Assembly (NCBI RefSeq): GCF_009711205.1 | Contig: NZ_WMIG01000024.1 | Coordinates: 1 to 56,958 of the forward strand | DNA length: 56,958 nucleotides | Direction: 5' to 3' | Source: Paracoccus litorisediminis | Lineage (GTDB): Bacteria; Pseudomonadota; Alphaproteobacteria; Rhodobacterales; Rhodobacteraceae | Part shown: positions 33,501-42,167 of the stretch, piece by piece | Layout: the number at the start of each line of letters is the position of its first letter | Numbering within the stretch: position 1 is the first letter of the stretch | Program-made: the position numbers and the translations under genes | The notes under the pieces: generated by a model | Databases searched by the model: none | What the model was told of the DNA's origin: nothing | What the model saw: the letters and a program-made list of their open reading frames with translations, nothing else

Positions 33501-35234
33501 TTATGGCTTTCGGCTTCTGATGACGCGCGCCGGACTGCCGACGGCAACGGAATAGGGTGGAATATCAGAATTTACGAAGGAATTTGCTCCGATAATTGAA
33601 TGCGCTCCAATCCGGACATTCATAGCAACCGTCACATGTGCGCCGATCCAGACATCATTCTCGATCGTAATCGCCCCTGTTGTAAGCGGCTGCTTTGCAA
33701 TCGGAACCGAGACATCCTCATACTGATGATTGGTGGAGACGATTGCGGCATATGGGCCGATGATTACGTCGTCGCCAATCTCTATTTTTCCAGAGCCTTG
33801 CAGCCAACTGCCAATGCCGATGACCGAATTGTTGCCGATGCGGATCGACCCATTATAGCGGCCCGACACCTCTAGCACAGCATTGTTACGAATATCGCTG
33901 TCGTTGGCGATTACAATCTCACCGCCCTGCTCGACATCGAGAACCGCGGTCTTCGCAATACGGCTTCTGCCAACGGTAATCATCGATTCTCCTTTAGACA
34001 ATTTTTCTACAAAGCGGGCATTCTTGGACGGTTGATGCGACGTTCTCAGAATGGTCGCAAAAGGTTCGCGAGTTGCAAGATGGGCATAGTCCTGACATTC
34101 GAGAGCCGACAGAGATACTTGTCTTCTAAACAGCAGTTCATAAAGAAATCTATCCTGTGCCTCGTTGTCTATCGGGCGGGACAGGATTTTTGCAGCATCA
34201 TCTGTGATGCGGGCCTCGATGACTGCTCCGCTGCCGGTGAAAAGACCGCGACCAAGCGCCACTGTATGCTTGCCGAGCATCGCCGCCTCTAACAGTACTG
34301 TGCTGTTGACCCCCAGTACATGGTCGGCCGCCAGGATCATCCGATCCAGAGATCCGGAGGTGATCAGACGAAAGTTCCGCCTAACGGGTACTGGCGGATA
34401 TCCGCGTATACGTTCCTTGGGATGTAATTTCAGTGTCGCAGTGTGGTTCGGCGGCAACCAGCCTTCCAAAAAGCGAATAAATTCGGAATTGGTCTTAAAG
34501 GGTGCGCCGATACGAAAACTGGTATCGGTTTCAATCTGCAGTGGCACAAATATCTCATTTGTGTTTCTTATGGGACCGGTTACCCCCCCGCGCAAATGTC
34601 GAAACCTCCGCTTGGCATCGTGCAAGAGGTCCATCTGCGTCCGCGACAGACCCGGATAGCTGTATTCGACCAGAGAGCTGCGGCTGTTCGTGCCTGCAAT
34701 GTCGAAGTACATGTGCTCCTGCTGAGGCAACCATGCTACCTCAAAGTAAAGTGTCCGATCTTGCATTCCGGTCGTTTCGATCGCGGCGAGGCTACCTTGT
34801 TGGTACTCAAATTCGCCGCCCCACAACATGATCCACGACGGAGCAAAATCTCCGATTAGCGCGGCCAGCTTAGAAGCCCGTAGATTTTGGGCAGCATGGA
34901 TGCCCTCCAAGCTGTTCTCGCAATAGGTGTCCAAGCAGAAGAATTGAACATCAGGGATGCGTCTGATCCAATTTTGAATAATGAGATCGTCATCCAGAAA
35001 GATGGTTTCGGTGTCAGTAGGCGCCAGGCGAAAGCTGATGCGCGGTTCATAGGATATAGCAGCCTCATGACCGCCCTTCATCAGAGTCCGGGCAATGGCC
35101 GCCGCACGTGACAGGCGATGCTGGTTTGCTACTTCGAGATGAATGAGAAACCGTAGCGGCCCCGCATGGGAAGCACTGGACATGGAGCTGGCGAACACAA
35201 AGCTCTGGTCTCCGTTGGAGAGCGGTCTATTCAT
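33501..35234 (-). CDS. KpsS-like glycosyltransferase fused to a hexapeptide acetyltransferase
   Basis: A 577-residue fusion. Residues about 20-390 form a KpsS-like domain (AWLPQQEHMYFDIAGTN, then VPLQIE, KLHPKE, NSTVLLEAAMLGKH). Residues 418-577 form a left-handed beta-helix acetyltransferase with repeated hexapeptides (IGNNSVIGIGSW, IGDDVIIGPYAAI, ENDVWIGAHVTV) and the usual C-terminal GSPARVIR. It would add and O-acetylate sugars of a surface glycan. The start ATG overlaps the glycosyltransferase stop (ATGAATAG). At the junction an AAAGGAG lies 5 bases before an in-frame ATG at 33983, so the acetyltransferase may also be made separately. Confidence 0.78.
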   Translation of the reverse strand: MNRPLSNGDQSFVFASSMSSASHAGPLRFLIHLEVANQHRLSRAAAIARTLMKGGHEAAISYEPRISFRLAPTDTETIFLDDDLIIQNWIRRIPDVQFFCLDTYCENSLEGIHAAQNLRASKLAALIGDFAPSWIMLWGGEFEYQQGSLAAIETTGMQDRTLYFEVAWLPQQEHMYFDIAGTNSRSSLVEYSYPGLSRTQMDLLHDAKRRFRHLRGGVTGPIRNTNEIFVPLQIETDTSFRIGAPFKTNSEFIRFLEGWLPPNHTATLKLHPKERIRGYPPVPVRRNFRLITSGSLDRMILAADHVLGVNSTVLLEAAMLGKHTVALGRGLFTGSGAVIEARITDDAAKILSRPIDNEAQDRFLYELLFRRQVSLSALECQDYAHLATREPFATILRTSHQPSKNARFVEKLSKGESMITVGRSRIAKTAVLDVEQGGEIVIANDSDIRNNAVLEVSGRYNGSIRIGNNSVIGIGSWLQGSGKIEIGDDVIIGPYAAIVSTNHQYEDVSVPIAKQPLTTGAITIENDVWIGAHVTVAMNVRIGAHSIIGANSFVNSDIPPYSVAVGSPARVIRSRKP

Positions 35235-37788
35235 CCGCCACCTCATTTCCTGGTGCCTTATCCAAAAGGTGTCGCGACCAATAGCGTTCCAACTTGGTGA
35301 CGTCTCCGAGAGTTACGGCCAGATCCTGCGCGGCCTTCGCGGTGCGGGTGATATCTTCTGGATGCTCTATCAACCAACGCAGCGTCCGCTCCCACAACCG
35401 CGGATCGTTCTCAAGAAGAAAGCCGTTCTCGCCATGGGTAATCACATCCATGTAGGGCGCGCGCAGGCTGTATAGTCCAACTGCACCAATCCTTGCATTG
35501 TCCAGAATTTTTACGAAGGACTTGCCCTGATTATAAGGTTTGCCCAGCAGAGGGGCCAAGGCGATATGCGCACGGGTCTCACCAACTGCGGTTTTGTAAT
35601 CCTCCCATGGGACGTCCTTCTTGATCTCAATCCTAGCGTGTCCGCGCAGCGCCTCCGGTGCGGAGCGGCCCATCCATACGCCGACCCGCACATGATGATA
35701 CCGATTGCAAAGAGCAACCAAGGCAGGCGAGATGAAAGCCAAATCATCCCGGTGCACCTGTGTCCCATGATACTCAATTCGAATTTCCGAAAAATCCTCA
35801 AGATGATCGAGATCCCCGCAGGGCGAAAGATAGGGCGGTGTCAGTAGGTCTGTTTTGTCGCTGGCATACACCTGCGCAAGTCGCTCCGAAGTGACGATCA
35901 GTCGGGAGCACAGATGAAGCAGGGTCTGAAATTCGCCATGTGCGACTCCAACCATACGTTGGCGATAGCTTGCGGGGATCATCCCCGGATCGTCCTCGGC
36001 CAGCGTGACGATATCGTCCATCACATAGAAGACATCAGCAAGGTGACGCCTGCGCTGCGACAGGCTGGCGATCCATTCGTCAGGCAGGTAGCGCGATACG
36101 ATTACGCTGCAACCGCTGCTCAGCAGGGAAAGCCTTTTCGCCGGCGTAAGCTGTTCATCTCGTGTGTTGACGAGCCGCAGATCAATCTGCCCGGTCTCGG
36201 CCAGTCTGCGCAGCGGCGCCAAGATATAAAGCTCATCAGTCGGCGCCGCAAATGGCCGCAACAAAACGACACGAGGTCGCGCGATGCGGCGCCGGGTTGG
36301 TCCCTTCGTGGCGGGAGGGACGGTGAAAATCGGAAGTCTTTGACAGTTTAGCGCATCGCGGCAATGGCGCCACAAATCCCAGACCATTTTACGTTGACCC
36401 GGTATATCCGCCTCGATCACAAGACGACCCGGTTGATGCGAGATATCAATAACTGGATGCGTGCCGATAAATTCAGCAGGTATCCCGTTAACTGTCCAAT
36501 TAGCCTCATGCGCGGCCGGTGCTTCCAGCTCCCACGGATCGACGGTATCGCTCGTAATAACATGTCCCTGTGTTGGGTCATCATGTCTTGGTTGCCACAG
36601 ATCGTTGGTCTTGCCGTCAAGACACAACCATGCGCAGCCCGTGCCATCCTCCAGAAAAACATGAACATGAAGCAGCGCGGCCGTGCGGTCGACTGTCGCA
36701 AACCAGATCGTAATCGGGGCGGTAGGATTGCGACCTTCCAACCCTGTCATCGCCCCGATGCAAATGCCACCTTGATAGACGGCGATTGCCTTCACCCGCC
36801 GGTCCGCGCAGCGCGGCAGACAGATCAGCTTGTCTCCGTCCAGCTTTACCCACCCGGTCACCAATGGCGTGCGGGTCTGGCCCGACAGTTCCTCATTTCG
36901 CCACAATGTCAGAGATCGCCACCGCCGGGCGATACTCTGAGAGTCGACAATCCATATTTCCAACAGAAGCTCAGTCGGTAAGCCACCAATATCGATCCGA
37001 CCTTCAAACCCGACCGGGTTCTGCGCGTCTCGCTTGCTTAGCACGTCAGGACGAAGGTCAAGAATAGTTAGTGGAAGGTCTCGGTTTCCTATTCTTAGTT
37101 CGAGTCTATGAAATTTCTTCGGATTCCAATCGATCCAGCCTTTAACCCACAGATCCACTCCAAAAAGCACCTCCCCATCTTGAATAGATTCTAGTGCTCC
37201 GCCAATCATGACGCTTGGTACGGGCCACAGCGTTAAATCTCGATCCGCCACCAAATATTGATAACGGCGCAGCTGCTTAGTCCCTTCGGCGAGGGTATCA
37301 ATAGTCGAAGTTGTTAAATCATTAAGAGGCACCTGCAGTGCCATTTGTTGCTCAGCGAGTTCAATTCCGAATTCAATTAACTTTTCGGGCATTGCCGCTA
37401 CCGGCATTGATCTCGCCGTTCGCGCTCCAAATCGCCTAATCTCAACATTCCCATTAGGCATCTTGCGCACCATAATTGATGCAAGCAGAAGCCATTCCGG
37501 CACGCCCAGCCCGACAATATCGGTTGGCAAGTGCCCATCATCCGTCAGCACAACCAGGATATCGACTCCAATATCCCGTAATAGTCGTTCGTTCCGCGCA
37601 TTCGCTGAAGGGTTTTCTACCACTACCAGATCATCAGAACCAAAAATGGGAAATACCTGTCCATTTCGGAGTTCACCACGAATACTCAGACCTCGATGCC
37701 CACACCGATTCAAATCAGAAACGAGTGTTTCGGCAAAATCATTCGCCCTGGGTTGCAAGCTGGAAACATCCAGAAGTAAAAAATTCAT
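35227..37788 (-). CDS. Large glycosyltransferase with unassigned N-terminal half
   Basis: An 853-residue protein. The C-terminal part (about 520-840) looks like a GT-B glycosyltransferase (GT4-like): RPRVVLLRPF start, a central FYVMDD segment, IEYHGTQVHRDDL, and the late GKSFVKILDNARIGAVGLYS plus HGENGFLLENDP resembling donor-binding motifs. The first ~500 residues have no domain I recognise and include beta-rich segments that may be a carbohydrate-binding or modifying region. Base use is AT-richer than the flanks. Start overlaps the methyltransferase stop. It probably elongates a surface polysaccharide together with the KpsS-like proteins. Confidence 0.7.
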   Translation of the reverse strand: MNFLLLDVSSLQPRANDFAETLVSDLNRCGHRGLSIRGELRNGQVFPIFGSDDLVVVENPSANARNERLLRDIGVDILVVLTDDGHLPTDIVGLGVPEWLLLASIMVRKMPNGNVEIRRFGARTARSMPVAAMPEKLIEFGIELAEQQMALQVPLNDLTTSTIDTLAEGTKQLRRYQYLVADRDLTLWPVPSVMIGGALESIQDGEVLFGVDLWVKGWIDWNPKKFHRLELRIGNRDLPLTILDLRPDVLSKRDAQNPVGFEGRIDIGGLPTELLLEIWIVDSQSIARRWRSLTLWRNEELSGQTRTPLVTGWVKLDGDKLICLPRCADRRVKAIAVYQGGICIGAMTGLEGRNPTAPITIWFATVDRTAALLHVHVFLEDGTGCAWLCLDGKTNDLWQPRHDDPTQGHVITSDTVDPWELEAPAAHEANWTVNGIPAEFIGTHPVIDISHQPGRLVIEADIPGQRKMVWDLWRHCRDALNCQRLPIFTVPPATKGPTRRRIARPRVVLLRPFAAPTDELYILAPLRRLAETGQIDLRLVNTRDEQLTPAKRLSLLSSGCSVIVSRYLPDEWIASLSQRRRHLADVFYVMDDIVTLAEDDPGMIPASYRQRMVGVAHGEFQTLLHLCSRLIVTSERLAQVYASDKTDLLTPPYLSPCGDLDHLEDFSEIRIEYHGTQVHRDDLAFISPALVALCNRYHHVRVGVWMGRSAPEALRGHARIEIKKDVPWEDYKTAVGETRAHIALAPLLGKPYNQGKSFVKILDNARIGAVGLYSLRAPYMDVITHGENGFLLENDPRLWERTLRWLIEHPEDITRTAKAAQDLAVTLGDVTKLERYWSRHLLDKAPGNEVADE

Positions 37789-39098
37789 TTTGACAGCATT
37801 CCAGAACGATTTGCTCTCTTACGCCTGCTTACACTGATCAGGTTTTTGGCGGTATTCAGCGGTGCCTGCAGAATGATACCAACAAACAAACGATGCCGTT
37901 TCATCAACCGGAAGAGTCCAGCAAGAGTTGGTCGCGCAGGATCAAAAAATTTCTTCTGGCGAGCTTGGGCGGTGCGAAGCTGCTTCAATTGTTCAGTTTC
38001 ACGAGCTCGGGCGGAGCGAAGCTGCTTCAATTGCTCAGATTCACGAGCTCGGGCGGTGCGAAGTTGCTTCAATTGCTCAGATTTGACTTTTTGTTCCGCA
38101 ACCGCGGTCCGCTGTGCATTTTCAAGCAAACCGATCTGGTTGTCTTTTTCCCGAAGAATATCGCCATAGGCTTGAAGGGTGACATTTGCGCGATTAAAGG
38201 ACGAAAGGGTTTCTCTGTGAGATTTTTGCAGTTTCAGCAATTCATGCTCGCTGGTTTGCAACTGGTGGCTGATCTTGTTGAGCGTCTGCCTATTCTGCTC
38301 CGCGGTGATTTGTGCGGCGCGTTCCCTGACGGCAAACTGCCAGATTCCAAGGTTTCTAGGCGTTGAGTTGGCGCCGGGTGGAGCGGACAGTGCCTGTAAT
38401 TGCCGAATGGCTTCTGATCTCTTGTGTAATTCTTGTTCGGCCTTCTCGTATGCTCTCTCCAGGTCGGAGGAATCTCTGCAGCCTGGCCTGTAGGATGGTT
38501 TAATCCGACAAACCGCAACCAGCGTCCGGCCATCACTATCCTCGCGTATTTCCTTATTGTCCTGATGATAAACGCGCTCGACAAGCAATCCGCAGCCAAG
38601 AGCCAGATCTTCAAGCTCGGACTTGACGAAATGGCGGATATGAAAGGGGTTCAACTCAATGCTGTGAGCAATACAGGACTCGTTTGGAACAGACAAAAGA
38701 ACAGTCGCATTGGGCTTTGCCAGGGTCTGGATCTGGCGTAGGAAAAGTTCCGGTGATACCAGATGTTCAACGACCTCAAAGGCGACGATCAAATCGAATC
38801 TGTCCTCACCGGGGTTATGAACAAAGTTTAAATTGCCGACCTGATAGGACACGGAATCATGCGGCCAATTTGCGCGCGCCAAGCTAATCGCCTCGGCATC
38901 CCTGTCCACCGCTAGAACCGAAGCACCAGCATCAGCCAGAAGAACCGCGCCGTAGCCTATCCCGCAGCCCGCATCCATTACGCGCATTTCTGGGCTAACA
39001 AAAGTTGCCGCCCATTCGTATCGAGCCAGATGATCGTCACGTATGTTGTCCCTAGTGACACCGACCTGTCTCTCGCCGGTTCTGAGCAGTTTTTCCAT
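37785..39098 (-). CDS. SAM-dependent methyltransferase with long coiled coil
   Basis: A 437-residue protein. The N-terminal class I methyltransferase domain has motif I at VMDAGCGIGYG (40-50), an acidic motif (VDRD) and FEVVEHL. From about 215 on it becomes a long helical coiled coil with three 14-residue repeats of the type SEQLKQLR-ARARE. A short basic C-terminus follows. This resembles WbdD-like proteins that cap an O-antigen chain and use a coiled coil as a length ruler, which is an inference from layout only. It is first of the minus-strand glycan operon. Start at 39098 was chosen at the M before EKLLRTGERQVG; the open frame extends further upstream without support. Confidence 0.75.
   Translation of the reverse strand: MEKLLRTGERQVGVTRDNIRDDHLARYEWAATFVSPEMRVMDAGCGIGYGAVLLADAGASVLAVDRDAEAISLARANWPHDSVSYQVGNLNFVHNPGEDRFDLIVAFEVVEHLVSPELFLRQIQTLAKPNATVLLSVPNESCIAHSIELNPFHIRHFVKSELEDLALGCGLLVERVYHQDNKEIREDSDGRTLVAVCRIKPSYRPGCRDSSDLERAYEKAEQELHKRSEAIRQLQALSAPPGANSTPRNLGIWQFAVRERAAQITAEQNRQTLNKISHQLQTSEHELLKLQKSHRETLSSFNRANVTLQAYGDILREKDNQIGLLENAQRTAVAEQKVKSEQLKQLRTARARESEQLKQLRSARARETEQLKQLRTAQARQKKFFDPARPTLAGLFRLMKRHRLFVGIILQAPLNTAKNLISVSRRKRANRSGMLSK
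37969..38081 (-). repeat. 42-base tandem repeat inside the methyltransferase gene
   Basis: Units start at 37969, 38011 and 38053 (the last partial). They differ at only a few bases and encode three copies of a 14-residue coiled-coil segment with QLKQLR core. The unit length is a multiple of three, so copy-number change would lengthen or shorten the coiled coil without breaking the frame. Confidence 0.85.
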
Positions 39099-39230
39099 CA
39101 GATTCGTAGCCCTACCCAACCCATATCGACGCAATTCTCCACTAACTAATTGATTACATCCATACGAAACGATGATCGCTTCCACTGAGCGTGAGAAAAG
39201 TGCGGGATGGCATGCCTGACCGGCCACACG

Positions 39231-39578
39231 GGTTCATCCCATTGCGGCGCTGAATGCGATAGACACTGGCATCCGACATACGAATGTCGTGATAGCGATC
39301 GAAATACCAGACGATCCTCCTCGGCTCCAAATGGTAGTTTCGGCGGAGGTGCAAGACCCTCTCCTAGATTTCTGCTGCAGTCCTGTTGGCCGGCTTCTTT
39401 GGGATGGGCTTTCGGTTGATTAAGCCTTGGTCACCCAGTTTTCGATAAGCCGCCTGCCATCGACGGAAACTAGCGCGGCCGATCCCAAAATAGCGCCAGG
39501 TTTTCTGGATGTTCCCGATTTCCGCCGCGTGGTGCATTTGTGAAGCTTAAGCTGAACCTCTCGGCGATCCTCTTTCAT
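39231..39578 (-). pseudogene. IS481-like transposase remnant
   Basis: Reading the minus strand from ATG 39578 gives MKEDRREVQLKL. After a frameshift it continues as HAAEIGNIQKTWRYFGIGRA, then KPANRTAAEI followed by a stop and LHLRRNYHLEPRRIVWYFDR and SVYRIQRRNGMN. This is the N-terminal helix-turn-helix half of a transposase with an rve-type core (IS481-like). The frameshift, the in-frame TAG and the absence of the catalytic half show decay. Nearby GGGTCAGGACCCAT on the minus strand (about 39643-39656) could be one element end. It lies at the upstream border of the glycan operon. Confidence 0.7.
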
Positions 39579-39730
39579 GCCAAACACCCTTTCTGTTTGC
39601 CATTTTCAAGAAGTGTGTCTCGTAAGATCCTACAATTCTACACGAGATGGGTCCTGACCCTAGATACGGAAATGGGTCATTCCGACTTTTCAAAACTACG
39701 TTTCAGATAGAAGGCCTTAGCGCATCTCAA

Positions 39731-40366
39731 TCACGGCACGACGATGGACGTGAGGTCGACAGACTGCTCCGGTGGTATCTCCAATTCAAAAAAGGCCTGG
39801 TTGCGGGAGATACGCTCATCGTCCCAATCCCACCATTTTACAGCCAACATTTGCTCGATTACATCTGAAGCAAAGCGGAGCCGAATTACTCGTGCCGGGC
39901 AGCCTGCCGCTATCGCAAAGGGAGGTAAATCGCGTGTGACTGTAGCGCCTGCTGCAATAACCGCGCCGTGGCCAACGCTGACCCCGGACACCACATTCAC
40001 CTTATCGCCAATCCAGACATTGTGTCCAATTTCGACGGGACCCTTGCTTTCGGCCGGCACCTTGAAACCGAAACGTTGATTAAGCCAAATTTGCTGATTC
40101 GGCATATCCGTCCGATGATTGCCCGAAATAAGAGAAACATACTGACCGAACGCACAATAGCTACCGATTCGGACATCTCCGCGCGCATTGAATACACCAT
40201 TGATGCTGGTATATTTGCCGCATCGCACCTTACCTTTTATAATCCAGCTCCTAATCGGGCCCCGAATATTTCCGGAAGCTATCGAGGGTTGGCTGGATAA
40301 GTCATAAAAACTCTCAACTTCGCTCGGACTAAATATCATCTTGTGGACGTCATCACTTTTAGCCAA
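39731..40366 (-). CDS. CatB-like hexapeptide O-acetyltransferase
   Basis: A 211-residue left-handed beta-helix acetyltransferase of the xenobiotic/CatB type. GSYCAFGQYVSLISGNHRTD contains the catalytic histidine region, and VEIGHNVWIGDKVNVVSG and GAVIAAGATVTRDLPPFAIAAG complete the helix. The C-terminal WWDWDDERISRNQAFFE is the conserved CatB-type tail. Such proteins acetylate sugars or antibiotics. It is AT-richer than the plasmid backbone and follows the IS remnant, so it is probably an outlying part of the glycan locus. Confidence 0.8.
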   Translation of the reverse strand: MAKSDDVHKMIFSPSEVESFYDLSSQPSIASGNIRGPIRSWIIKGKVRCGKYTSINGVFNARGDVRIGSYCAFGQYVSLISGNHRTDMPNQQIWLNQRFGFKVPAESKGPVEIGHNVWIGDKVNVVSGVSVGHGAVIAAGATVTRDLPPFAIAAGCPARVIRLRFASDVIEQMLAVKWWDWDDERISRNQAFFELEIPPEQSVDLTSIVVP

Positions 40367-41145
40367 TTGCCCTAAAATTTGCTAGCAAAGTTGCACGTCC
40401 CGCATATCGAAGCAAGCATGTCTTTTGCTCGCTTGCCGAGCTGCCAGCTACTGGTCTTACAAGGGCGTAGAATCACGATAGCCATTCGGGATCAATACCT
40501 TATAGCGTTCCGGCCGTCTCGAGGGATCGAGGGTGCGCTTGCCGCACTATTTGGATTGTCAGGCACCAGTCTGCTATCTTCAAAGCAATGACCCGCACCT
40601 CACGCGCTATGGCAGCAATGTCCGCTTCGCTGCGACCTCGTCGAAGATTTCGCTGTGCTACGGTTGAGCGTCCACTTCGACGCATGCGGCGCTGCGCCAT
40701 TTGTCATGGCCGAGCGTCAGTTCTGGGCCGCATCGCAGACACTGTACTCAGGATTTCGCTGCGCGGTGCCTGAGCGGCGGCTAATGGGAACGCAGCGAAG
40801 CGGCGATACCCGATCTCGACCGGCAGGTTTGGGCCGCTTCGTCCCATATTCGGGTCTTCACTCGGTTCTGAATGCTCGGTGATCAGTGCCCTTCGGAGCC
40901 TCGGCAGGCCTGATCAGGTTAAGCTTCCAGGTGATCTAAACTCTGCGATACAGACTCTTCGCGCTCTTGACGTGACGCTGCAGGGCAATCTTGCTCACAT
41001 GCCGTCTCAAGATGCGGCGCGCGGGAGAGGGTACAAACCCCGGCAGCTCCTTGGTGAAACCGAGGCCAAAGCCACCGCGTTTTGTAATGCAGCGCGTGGA
41101 TGTTCGATCCTATTGGCGTGTGCGCAACGGCAGGGAGCGGTAGAA
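40367..41145. other. Gene-poor stretch before the flavoprotein gene
   Basis: About 780 bases without a supported gene. Short open frames in all directions have arginine-rich, low-complexity translations and no ribosome binding sites. The in-frame extension of the flavoprotein (from 40879) encodes no recognisable domain. It may be the residue of an old insertion. Confidence 0.4.
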
Positions 41146-42090
41146 TTGTCTCGGCAGACCGATGGAAAGTCCGGCGATGTTGAGGATTGCGCGATTATCG
41201 GGTGCGGGCCGGCAGGATTGATGGCGGCCATCTATCTTGCTCGGTTTCTGAGAAGCGTTTCGATCTTCGATGGTGGGAAAAGCCGGGCGTCCTGGATCCC
41301 GAGATCGCACAATCACGCAGGCTATCCGGATGGAATCGCAGGACAGGAGCTTCTTGCGCGAATGCGGCAGCAGGCTGAGCAATTCGGTGCGAAGGTCATC
41401 GAACAGCGTATCACTTCGATCGCGCGGAAGCGCGATGATTTCCTGCTCACCTCCGAAAGGGGAGAGAGGAAGTTCAGAACGGTGTTGATGGCGACCGGTG
41501 TCATCAATCGCAGGCCGCCGATCAATGACGCGGTTCATCAGTCCGCGATGGATGCGGGTTTTCTGCGCTATTGCCCGGTCTGCGATGCCTATGAGGTTAA
41601 GACCCAGAAGATCGCGCTGCTTGGCGCGGAGGGAGCCGGGCTTGCCGAGGCCTTGTTCCTCCGGCGGTATTCGGACTGTGTGACCTTGCTTACCCTCAAG
41701 GAAAGCGAGTTGCAGCCTGTCCATCAGGATGCGCTGGCAAAAGCCGGAATTGAGGTCGTAACGTCGCCGGTTGCCGCGTTCGATTTTTCATCTGGCGCCG
41801 CGGTCACCCTGATGAATGGCAAAACGCTTCGGTTCGATACGCTCTACCCTGCCCTCGGGACGGACCCGAATAACGATCTTGCCTTGTCGCTTGGTCTCGT
41901 CGTTTCCGGAGACAGGTGCCTGGTTGCGGACAGCCACCAGCGTCTTGGAATAAAGGGGCTTTATGCGGCTGGCGACATTCTGTCGTCGCTCGATCAGATC
42001 AGCGTTGCCATGGGGCAGGCAGCTATTGCGGCCACAACCATGCATAACGACATGCGCGACGAAGACGGCGAGACCTGGAAACCGGTCTAG
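41146..42090 (+). CDS. Thioredoxin-reductase-like FAD/NAD(P) oxidoreductase
   Basis: A 314-residue flavoprotein. The FAD motif CAIIGCGPAGLMAA is near the N-terminus, the second dinucleotide motif is LLGAEGAGLAEA, and the C-terminal FAD motif is LYAAGDILS. The redox-active pair C143-P-V-C146-D sits where thioredoxin reductase has CATCD. It should transfer electrons from NAD(P)H to a small disulphide partner not visible nearby. The TTG start was chosen because GGGAG lies 9 bases before it and the FAD motif follows at the usual distance; the longer frame from 40879 would add 89 unexplained residues. Confidence 0.78.
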   Translation: MSRQTDGKSGDVEDCAIIGCGPAGLMAAIYLARFLRSVSIFDGGKSRASWIPRSHNHAGYPDGIAGQELLARMRQQAEQFGAKVIEQRITSIARKRDDFLLTSERGERKFRTVLMATGVINRRPPINDAVHQSAMDAGFLRYCPVCDAYEVKTQKIALLGAEGAGLAEALFLRRYSDCVTLLTLKESELQPVHQDALAKAGIEVVTSPVAAFDFSSGAAVTLMNGKTLRFDTLYPALGTDPNNDLALSLGLVVSGDRCLVADSHQRLGIKGLYAAGDILSSLDQISVAMGQAAIAATTMHNDMRDEDGETWKPV

Positions 42091-42167
42091 GGCTCCAACG
42101 CAGCGCGTTCGGTAGCGGAACTGAAGACGAGCGAATACGCCCACCCGTGCGGCCAGGGGCGACAGGG

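Noticed and set aside
37969..38081. 42-base repeats considered as a CRISPR array
   Set aside because: Units are contiguous without spacers and lie in frame within a coiled-coil coding region.
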